Shown here piece by piece: positions 6,749 through 11,276 of a stretch of DNA of 11,276 bases. The DNA comes from Collinsella sp. UBA6357 (lineage in GTDB: Bacteria; Actinomycetota; Coriobacteriia; Coriobacteriales; Coriobacteriaceae), in contig DJRP01000020.1 in the NCBI GenBank assembly GCA_002437815.1, forward strand, positions 1 through 11,276, read 5' to 3'. Under the pieces are notes generated by a model that saw only the letters and a program-made list of their open reading frames with translations, did no database searches and was not told where the DNA came from. The position numbers and the translations under genes are program-made. Within the stretch, counting starts at the first letter, position 1. Each line of letters opens with the position of its first letter.

Positions 6749-7348
6749 ATGGGTACGGTCTACGGCTATGCAAGAGTAAGCACGCGCGATCAAAATCTGC
6801 GACGGCAACTTGATGCTTTGCGCGTTGCGGGAGTCGATGCGGCCGATATCTTCGCGGACAAGGCAAGCGGCAAGAATTTCGATCGTCCAGCCTATCGTGC
6901 CCTCATGGCGCGGCTGGAACCCGAGGACGTGCTTGCGGTGCCCTCCATCGACCGCTTGGGCCGCAATTACGATGAGATCCTTGAGGAATGGCGCCGGATC
7001 ACCAAAGTCAAGGGCGCGCAGATCGTGGTCCTCGACATGCCGCTGTTGGATACGCGTGAGCGCGCCTGCGATGTGACGGCCGCACTTATCGCCGACATTG
7101 TTTTACAGCTTTTGAGCTATGTGGCTCAAAAGGAGCGTGAGAACATACATCGGCGTCAAGCCGAGGGCATAGCGGCCGCGCGGGCCCGGGGTGTACGCTT
7201 TGGAAGGCCGCGCAAACAGGTGCCGCGTGCATTTGCGGCGGTGCGCATGTCCTATGAGCGACATCAGATCACCCGCAAAGAGGCTGCGGAGCGACTCGGC
7301 GTGTGCGTGGGGACGTTCGACCGTTGGATACACGAGGCGCGGGAGTGA
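6749..7348 (+). CDS. Small serine recombinase (resolvase/invertase family)
   Basis: This 199-residue site-specific recombinase cuts and rejoins DNA through a covalent phosphoserine. The catalytic domain (1 to about 125) has the full set of active-site residues: Arg9 and nucleophile Ser11 (YARVST), Asp68, Arg69 and Arg72 (IDRLGRN). The long connecting helix (LLSYVAQKERENIHRRQAEG) and the RARGVRFGRPRK hinge lead to a C-terminal helix-turn-helix (about 160-195, ITRKEAAERLGVCVGTFDRW). Length and domain plan fit the Tn3-resolvase/Hin-invertase group, not the large integrases. GAGG at 6740-6743 is 5 bases before the ATG. TTGACG at 6694-6699 may be a -35, but no good -10 follows. It stands alone between a strong terminator and an unrelated gene, with no transposase, cargo or obvious crossover sites beside it, so its target is unknown. 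Confidence 0.93.
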   Translation: MGTVYGYARVSTRDQNLRRQLDALRVAGVDAADIFADKASGKNFDRPAYRALMARLEPEDVLAVPSIDRLGRNYDEILEEWRRITKVKGAQIVVLDMPLLDTRERACDVTAALIADIVLQLLSYVAQKERENIHRRQAEGIAAARARGVRFGRPRKQVPRAFAAVRMSYERHQITRKEAAERLGVCVGTFDRWIHEARE

Positions 7349-7438
7349 GATCTGCTTCTTTGCGGATACGCCAAGTAGGCCATGTCCTAAAATCTATCGG
7401 CAACCATGTCTTTCTTCGTCTCGTGAAAGGGGCTTGTC

Positions 7439-8233
7439 ATGATCGTTCCCGAAACGCTTTGTTCCAACCTCTATCAGTTTGCCTTCTGTCCCGAGCCCTG
7501 TTATGACCGGCTGGTCGACCTGGCGGACCGCGAGGACTGGGGCCCCAATAACCGTATCCTCAAGAACTACCTTTCGTTCTCGTTTAGTCGTGCCGTCAAT
7601 CTTGTCGAGCGCGATGCCGACGGCGCCGTTTCTCCCTCGACGCTACCGCTCGTGTTCGATAGGGATCTATGCCTGTTCAACACGGGCCTCTATACGCCTC
7701 GTTATGAGACCGTCTACGCGCTGTTCGAGCCCAACGCCAAGCCCGATGCTCGTCAGCGTTGGTTTCTCAAGGGCTTTTTCAAGGAGAGCGATCCCGCATT
7801 GGTGTCGTTTGAGTATCTGCCGTGCCGTGTGCGCTTTGCGGAGGACCCCTCTGAGCTCGTTTTCGATTATCGCCTGCCCATTCGCTCCAATATCGACCAT
7901 ATCCTGGGTGACGAGGAAAACCTTTCGCGTATTCCCAAGGTCTTGATGGGCGAGGGCAACTCGCTGCTGCTCCGCCGGGCCTTCGAGGGCGCGGTGGTGG
8001 AGGCGGCCCGTCGAGCGGCTGCCAACTATACCCTTGCCGTGCCTCAGTTTTACGGTGGCCGTATTCAGCTGTTGCTTCCGCTCTGTCTGACGGGTGATAA
8101 GCCGGAGCTCGCGTTGACTATCCAGCGCGAGGACGGGTTCTATGCCGCGCGAACCTGCCTCACCCTTGACATGGCATACAACAACGCCCGGCTTATCTGC
8201 CGCCCCGAGACCTCTTGGATCAAGCGCGACTAG
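7439..8233 (+). CDS. DUF3825-type protein of unknown function
   Basis: This 264-residue protein, without signal peptide or membrane segment, is presumed cytoplasmic. From memory of the family, the C-terminal two thirds read as DUF3825: QRWFLKGFF, LPIRSNIDHILGD, then VPQFYGGRIQLLLPLCL, a block for displayed products (TLDMAYNNARLICRP) and a Trp near the end. In other proteins this domain is often joined to nucleic-acid-binding modules; here it is essentially alone, with about 100 N-terminal residues that include NNRILKNYLSFSFSRA and a segment LPLVFDRDLCLFNTGLYTP. No catalytic residues can be assigned. GAAAGGGG (7425-7432) precedes the ATG by 6 bases. TAAAAT at 7388-7393 is a weak -10 candidate in the 90-base gap after the recombinase gene. 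It converges with the minus-strand gene 42 bases away, and I see no convincing terminator between them. Confidence 0.78.
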   Translation: MIVPETLCSNLYQFAFCPEPCYDRLVDLADREDWGPNNRILKNYLSFSFSRAVNLVERDADGAVSPSTLPLVFDRDLCLFNTGLYTPRYETVYALFEPNAKPDARQRWFLKGFFKESDPALVSFEYLPCRVRFAEDPSELVFDYRLPIRSNIDHILGDEENLSRIPKVLMGEGNSLLLRRAFEGAVVEAARRAAANYTLAVPQFYGGRIQLLLPLCLTGDKPELALTIQREDGFYAARTCLTLDMAYNNARLICRPETSWIKRD

Positions 8234-8275
8234 CGCCGTCCTTGCGTCAAACATTCGTCGTCAGGGCGAAGGGGT

Positions 8276-8728
8276 CTAATCGGGTACCGACATCTCGACC
8301 GGTCGGTTGCCGACGGTATCGGAAGTTCCGGCGGCCCATTCGCTCGTCGTTTGGATGAGATCATGCTTGGAGGGTTTCTCCGTCCAGTATTCCTCGTCCA
8401 TAAACGGCAGGAAAATTTGATGGCCCGGCACGATGAAAGGTATGTTGGCCTTGCGCAGCGAGTCGCACTGGCGCCGCATGAGGCGCCTCTCGACAACGAC
8501 GGTCGGGCGGTTCCAGCGCCTTACGAGCCCCGCATACATGCGCTTGATGTCGAAAAGCGATGAGCTCCAGTCGATGTGGAACAGCAGGAAGGTGCCGCCC
8601 CGATAGGTTGCCTGAAGGATGTCGACATCATCGCGAATGCTGGGATGCAGCTCGTGCGCGAGGGGCCATTCGGCGGTGGAGATCTCGAGCTCGAGTGTTT
8701 CCCACAGGTAGTTGAGTGCTTCTTCCAT
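8276..8728 (-). CDS. Unrecognised 150-residue protein, possibly a lone regulator N-domain
   Basis: This soluble 150-residue protein has no signal peptide and is not firmly recognised. It begins with an acidic helical region (EEALNYLWETLELEIS), continues through hydrophobic strand-like pieces (GGTFLLFHIDWSSSLFDIKR, RPTVVVERR) and then RRQCDSLRKANIPFIVPGHQ, followed by IFLPFMDEEYW, and ends in a polar tail. The RRxLxxxxIPFIVPGxQxFLPF pattern recalls the N-terminal part of larger actinobacterial MarR-like regulators, where a winged helix would follow. None follows here, so it may be a truncated regulator or a free-standing domain. That link is from memory and weak. On the minus strand GAGGT lies 8 bases before the ATG, separated by a run of seven C, which is an unusual leader. 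It converges with the DUF3825 gene. Confidence 0.7.
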   Translation of the reverse strand: MEEALNYLWETLELEISTAEWPLAHELHPSIRDDVDILQATYRGGTFLLFHIDWSSSLFDIKRMYAGLVRRWNRPTVVVERRLMRRQCDSLRKANIPFIVPGHQIFLPFMDEEYWTEKPSKHDLIQTTSEWAAGTSDTVGNRPVEMSVPD

Positions 8729-8929
8729 CGGGGGGGACCTCGCTGTCCGGGTGGGGGATCTGTTTCATTTGATTCTTGCACGTGCGATACGGCGCAGTGG
8801 CCAGCGCTTCTGCGAGCGGTTATTGCGAGATGGGGAGCGGGGAGTCTCCGGCCGTTTTGAATGGGGAAGCGCGTTTGTTCACAGGTCCTCCATAAGATGA
8901 AGCGATTTCAAAAAAGTCAAAATTGGGGC

Positions 8930-8958
8930 TTGCGCGCGGTTGGCTGTTCCCGTATATT
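8930..8958 (+). promoter_or_regulatory. Promoter of the tRNA operon
   Basis: TTGCGC (8930-8935) and TATATT (8953-8958) with exactly 17 bases between them. The start would be near 8965, about 39 bases before the first tRNA. Confidence 0.7.
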
Positions 8959-9003
8959 TCTTTCTTGCGCGAAGGCACAGCCGAGCGCAGTGGATGCATA
9001 CTT

Positions 9004-9077
9004 TGGGATGTCGTCTAATGGCAGGACAGCGGATTCTGGTTCCGTCAATGGGGGTTCGACTCCCTCCATCCCAGCCA
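9004..9077 (+). tRNA. tRNA-Gln (anticodon CUG)
   Basis: The full cloverleaf can be folded: acceptor TGGGATG (9004-9010) with CATCCCA (9067-9073), discriminator G9074 and encoded CCA (9075-9077). The D-arm contains TCTAATGGCAGGA. The anticodon stem-loop has loop TTCTGGT, with CTG at 9036-9038, and the T-arm has GGTTCGACTCC. It reads CAG codons. It is followed 17 bases later by tRNA-Glu in the same transcript. Confidence 0.95.
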
Positions 9078-9094
9078 ATTGCATCGCTACATAT

Positions 9095-9171
9095 GGCCCG
9101 TTCGTCTAGCGGTTTAGGACGCCGCCCTCTCAAGGCGGAGATCACCAGTTCGAATCTGGTACGGGCTACCA
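9095..9171 (+). tRNA. tRNA-Glu (anticodon CUC)
   Basis: Acceptor GGCCCGT (9095-9101) pairs with ACGGGCT (9161-9167, one G-U pair), discriminator A9168 and encoded CCA (9169-9171). The D-arm includes TCTAGCGGTTTAGGA. The anticodon stem CCGCC/GGCGG encloses loop CTCTCAA, with CTC at 9129-9131. The T-arm is ACCAGTTCGAATCTGGT. It reads GAG codons and shares promoter and terminator with tRNA-Gln. Confidence 0.95.
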
Positions 9172-9180
9172 GAATTGATT

Positions 9181-9211
9181 CCCCGGACTGCTTAGGTGGT
9201 TCGGGGTTTTT
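9181..9211 (+). terminator. Terminator of the tRNA operon
   Basis: The stem is CCCCG (9181-9185) with CGGGG (9202-9206), extended inward by pairs that include wobbles, followed by TTTTT (9207-9211). Confidence 0.82.
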
Positions 9212-9272
9212 ATATTGACCCAAAACGGCAGGGCAATAACGTCTGCCTGCCGCAAGAGCCTGAGGAGGACTC

Positions 9273-10211
9273 ATGGACCTGCCTGTGAGTGTCGAAGATA
9301 TCGCATACGCCGAGAACTATCTGGCGCAGGGTGACCTCGCTACGGCTATTCCACTGCTCGAGCGCTTGGTCGAGCTGGCCGAGGAGTATATCGATGCCGT
9401 ATGCAAGACCACGGAGACCAAACAGTACTTTAGCTTTGAGTCGGCATTTGACCGTCTTGCGTATCGCCGTGTCGAGAAGGATCCGCGCGAGCTGGTTCAG
9501 GTCGATGTGCCTTTTGACCGCTTGTATTCGGATCTTGCTTTTGCCTACATCCGCAAGCAGGATTACGTTGAGGCGCGCAACGCCCTGATGCAGGCTGTGC
9601 GATGGAATCCCATGAACTGCAGCTATCGATTGGATCTGGCGGAGCTATTCCGCGCGCTCGGCGACAAGCAGGAGTGGGCTTCTTTGTCGTTCTCGGTGCT
9701 TGAGCGTGCGAGCGACGGCAAGAGCGCGGCGCGTGCGTACAGCAATCTGGGACAATTCTTTTTGGATCCCGAGAACGATAACGCTTCTGCCGCGGTGGGC
9801 TGTGCGCGTCTTGCCATGCGTTTGGCGCCGCATGACCCACATACCGAGCGCCTGGTCAATACCCTCACCAACGATTACCCTGATGCAATGGGCGAGAGTG
9901 ATGACCATGTGATGGGCGAGCTGGGTCTTCAGGGCGTTCCGACCTCGCCCTCGGCCGAGATCGCGATCTGCTTGATCATGTGCGCGACCGATGCGGCGGG
10001 TGAGGGCGACAAGCAGGAGGCCACACGTTTGACGCTCCGCGCGCGCGACTTGGTGGGCGAGGAGGCCTGTGCGGCAATCGTCAAGCTGGTGCGCGAGAGC
10101 GATGCCGAGCTCAACGCCGAGCGCAAGGCGAAGCGCAAGGACGCTGCGGCCGGGGCGCAGTGCGCTGTCGAGAAGCCTGCGAAATCGGAGGAGACCGACG
10201 ATGCCGAGTAA
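9273..10211 (+). CDS. TPR-like repeat protein encoded upstream of smpB
   Basis: This 312-residue soluble protein is all-helical by appearance. The N-terminal helix pair (AENYLAQGDLATAIPLLERLVEL) and residues about 84-117 (DLAFAYIRKQDYVEARNALM, then VRWNP) fit the tetratricopeptide pattern of alternating small and aromatic residues. Two further, more divergent units follow (LAELFRALGDKQEW; RAYSNLGQFFLDPE to LAMRLAPHDP). TPR domains hold protein partners together; the partner here is unknown. The last 45 residues or so are a charged Lys/Glu/Ala tail, probably disordered. GAGGAGG (9262-9268) lies 4 bases before the ATG. A 7-bp hairpin (CGGCAGG 9226-9232 with 9246-9252) sits in the leader. The end overlaps smpB by 11 bases, so the two are co-translated. 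No specific enzymatic function can be assigned. Confidence 0.85.
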   Translation: MDLPVSVEDIAYAENYLAQGDLATAIPLLERLVELAEEYIDAVCKTTETKQYFSFESAFDRLAYRRVEKDPRELVQVDVPFDRLYSDLAFAYIRKQDYVEARNALMQAVRWNPMNCSYRLDLAELFRALGDKQEWASLSFSVLERASDGKSAARAYSNLGQFFLDPENDNASAAVGCARLAMRLAPHDPHTERLVNTLTNDYPDAMGESDDHVMGELGLQGVPTSPSAEIAICLIMCATDAAGEGDKQEATRLTLRARDLVGEEACAAIVKLVRESDAELNAERKAKRKDAAAGAQCAVEKPAKSEETDDAE

Positions 10212-10671
10212 ACGCGAGCGAAAACTCATCTCTAAAAATCGTTCGGCTCATCACGAGTATTTTATCGACGAGACGTTTGAGTGCGGCATTGAGCTGACCG
10301 GCACCGAGGTCAAGAGCATTCGCGAGCGCGCTTGCCAGATCACCGATACGTTTGCGCTGATTCGCGGCGGTGAATGCTGGCTGGTGGGCATGCATATTCA
10401 TCCCTATAGCCATGGCGGGGTTTGGAATCGCGATCCCGATCGTCGCCGTAAGTTGTTGCTCCATCGCAAGGAGATTGATTTTTTGGACGGCAAGCTTCGC
10501 AATCGCGGCTATGCACTGGTACCGCTGGAGCTGTATTTCAATGTCGATGGACGCGTCAAGCTTTTGCTGGGATTGGGTCGCGGCAAGAAACTCTATGACA
10601 AGCGCGAGGATATGGCCAAGCGCGATGTTCAACGCGAGATCGATCGCGCCCTTAAAGAGCGAAACCGCTAG
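10201..10671 (+). CDS. smpB: SsrA (tmRNA)-binding protein SmpB
   Basis: This 156-residue partner of tmRNA binds its tRNA-like end and brings it to stalled ribosomes for trans-translation. Hallmarks: the N-terminal KNRSAHHEYFIDE, GTEVKS (Gly34-Ser39) in the oligonucleotide-binding barrel, the R-x-R-x-L-L-L-H-R-K-E-I segment, KKLYDKRE, and the basic C-terminal tail DVQREIDRALKERNR, which occupies the ribosomal mRNA channel. Length is standard. The ATG at 10201 is preceded by GGAGGAG (10187-10193), located inside the end of the TPR gene. The coding regions overlap by 11 bases in different frames, which suggests translational coupling. The tmRNA gene often lies nearby in other genomes, but I see no tmRNA-like sequence in the 205 bases downstream. 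Confidence 0.97.
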   Translation: MPSKRERKLISKNRSAHHEYFIDETFECGIELTGTEVKSIRERACQITDTFALIRGGECWLVGMHIHPYSHGGVWNRDPDRRRKLLLHRKEIDFLDGKLRNRGYALVPLELYFNVDGRVKLLLGLGRGKKLYDKREDMAKRDVQREIDRALKERNR

Positions 10672-10704
10672 GCTGCAACGAATCCATTCCATTACTTAAG
10701 ATTT

Positions 10705-10736
10705 GGGGTAAACAATGTTTATTGTTTACCCCATTT
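10705..10736 (+). terminator. Hairpin terminator after smpB
   Basis: A perfect 12-bp stem (GGGGTAAACAAT 10705-10716 with 10721-10732), loop GTTT, then ATTT. The U-tract is weak, so termination may be partial. Confidence 0.75.
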
Positions 10737-10804
10737 CTCTATGTGGGCATAAGAGGAGCGAGAAAGGGGCTGGCGCCATGTTCCCAGAATTGTTGCTTTG
10801 GCTG

Positions 10805-10832
10805 TTGTATTTTACTAATAGGACTATATACT
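10805..10832 (+). promoter_or_regulatory. Promoter of the rubredoxin gene
   Basis: TTGTAT (10805-10810) and TATACT (10827-10832) are spaced 16 bases apart in a locally AT-rich stretch. The leader would be about 38 bases and contains GAGGAG. Confidence 0.68.
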
Positions 10833-10836
10833 ATTA
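10816..10836. promoter_or_regulatory. Candidate operator: dyad over the rubredoxin -10 element
   Basis: TAATAG (10816-10821) and its inverted copy CTATTA (10831-10836) flank 9 bases and enclose most of the -10. AT-rich dyads at this position suit a peroxide- or redox-sensing repressor, but the factor is not identifiable. Confidence 0.35.
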
Positions 10837-10876
10837 AGTGAAGTACACAAACAGTCACGTTCGAGAGGAGAACATC

Positions 10877-11020
10877 ATGGCTGAAGAGAAGAAGACCTAT
10901 AAGTTTGTCTGCACGGTATGCGGATATGAGGTTGAGGTCGATACTCCCGAGCTCCCGGAGGATTACGTTTGCCCTCTCTGCGGAGTCGGCCCCGATCAAT
11001 TCGAGCTCGTTGAAGAGTAG
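10877..11020 (+). CDS. Rubredoxin-like iron protein
   Basis: This 47-residue one-domain protein binds a single iron through four cysteines: CTVCGY near the N-terminus and CPLCGVG near the C-terminus. Proteins of this type carry single electrons in anaerobes, commonly to enzymes that remove oxygen or peroxide. Free rubredoxins usually have about 52-54 residues; the loop between the two knuckles is shortened here and lacks the DPxxG and Trp of the classic form, which is closer to the C-terminal domain of rubrerythrin. The start is ATG at 10877, because GAGGAG (10865-10870) precedes it by 6 bases; an in-frame ATG at 10838 has no ribosome site and lies at about the start of transcription. It is a single-gene transcript between its own promoter and a strong terminator. 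Confidence 0.92.
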   Translation: MAEEKKTYKFVCTVCGYEVEVDTPELPEDYVCPLCGVGPDQFELVEE

Positions 11021-11048
11021 CGCGCATCGCATGTGACCTCGCCTGTCA

Positions 11049-11082
11049 GGTCCCGGATGGATACCCATCCGGGGCCTTTTTT
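11049..11082 (+). terminator. Intrinsic terminator of the rubredoxin gene
   Basis: A 12-bp stem (11049-11060 with 11065-11076, one U-G pair), loop ATAC and six T at 11077-11082. Its last T is the first base of the 31-bp inverted repeat. Confidence 0.94.
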
Positions 11083-11163
11083 GATCCCAAAGTGCCAGGG
11101 GCAAATGGACCACCTTTACCGAACGGGACGGATGGTCCATTTGCCCCTGGCACTTTGGGATCA
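11082..11163. repeat. Perfect 31-bp inverted repeat with 20-base spacer
   Basis: Bases 11082-11112 are exactly repeated in inverse orientation at 11133-11163 (ends TGATCCCAAAGTG and CACTTTGGGATCA). The 20-base centre has a small CCG-AA-CGG hairpin. It encodes no protein. Both sides are flanked by TTTT, which may be a target duplication or simply the terminator tail. The plan fits a REP-like or MITE-like non-autonomous element; copy number is unknown. Confidence 0.88.
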
Positions 11164-11230
11164 TTTTGCATGGGGGTATCTGGGATAGCGATAACCGGCT
11201 GGCTGGTTCTTGTAGGGGTGTCTGCTTATA

Positions 11231-11265
11231 TTCCCTATAAACCTAGTAGGGAAGACGGATATAAT
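11231..11265 (+). promoter_or_regulatory. Promoter-like region with 23-bp dyad for a gene beyond the window
   Basis: TATAAT at 11260-11265 is preceded by the dyad TTCCCTA (11231-11237), 9 bases, TAGGGAA (11247-11253), which covers the -35 position. No recognisable -35 is present, so an activator or repressor may bind here. The controlled gene is outside the window. Confidence 0.5.
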
Positions 11266-11276
11266 GCCGAACCTAA

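Noticed and set aside
8234..8275. Possible bidirectional terminator between the convergent genes
   Set aside because: Only a 4-bp CGCC/GGCG pairing is visible and there is no T-run.
8861..9274. Frames on both strands running across the tRNA region
   Set aside because: They span two complete tRNA genes, which explain the sequence. No coding signal is present.
10672..10876. tmRNA gene downstream of smpB
   Set aside because: The gap is too short for a full tmRNA and shows no tRNA-like ends or tag reading frame. It holds a terminator and the rubredoxin promoter.
11164..11230. Coding start after the palindromic element
   Set aside because: No ribosome site with a sustained frame is visible. The promoter elements further on imply that the next gene begins outside the window.

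Overview
This window most likely comes from the chromosome of a GC-rich, anaerobic gut actinobacterium of class Coriobacteriia. Collinsella or a close relative fits best. That placement is inferred from the style of the proteins (a ferredoxin-type aldo/keto reductase, a short rubredoxin, a DUF3825 protein, G/C-ending codons) and was not tested by any search. The content is mostly ordinary chromosome. I see no prophage, CRISPR array or defence island.

Layout. 1-300 is the 3' end of an O-acetylhomoserine sulfhydrylase gene, closed by a strong terminator. 511-1022 holds two very small genes for two-helix membrane proteins, closed by a second terminator. 1255-2445 encodes an aldo/keto reductase with a C-terminal two-cluster ferredoxin domain. 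It is followed 23 bases later by nfo, for the repair endonuclease IV. 3398-6668 is a polar amino-acid ABC importer: a lipoprotein binding protein, an internal terminator, a permease with an unusual exported N-terminal domain, and an ATPase. 6749-7348 is a solitary small serine recombinase. 7439-8233 is a DUF3825-type protein, convergent with an unrecognised 150-residue protein on the minus strand (8276-8728). 8930-9211 is a tRNA operon (Gln-CUG, Glu-CUC) with promoter and terminator. 9273-10671 is a TPR protein gene overlapping smpB. 10877-11020 is a rubredoxin-like protein with a clear promoter and terminator. The window closes with a perfect 31-bp inverted repeat (11082-11163) and a promoter-like region with a dyad that should serve a gene beyond the edge.

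How the parts work together. The ABC genes form one importer in which the binding protein is probably made in excess, because a terminator and a fresh -10 element separate it from the permease. The TPR and smpB genes look translationally coupled. The best candidates for something undescribed are the exported domain on the permease, the Asp-to-Asn change in the binding protein pocket, three promoter-overlapping dyads, the 31-bp palindromic element, and the short minus-strand protein. None of these amounts to a demonstrated new system.
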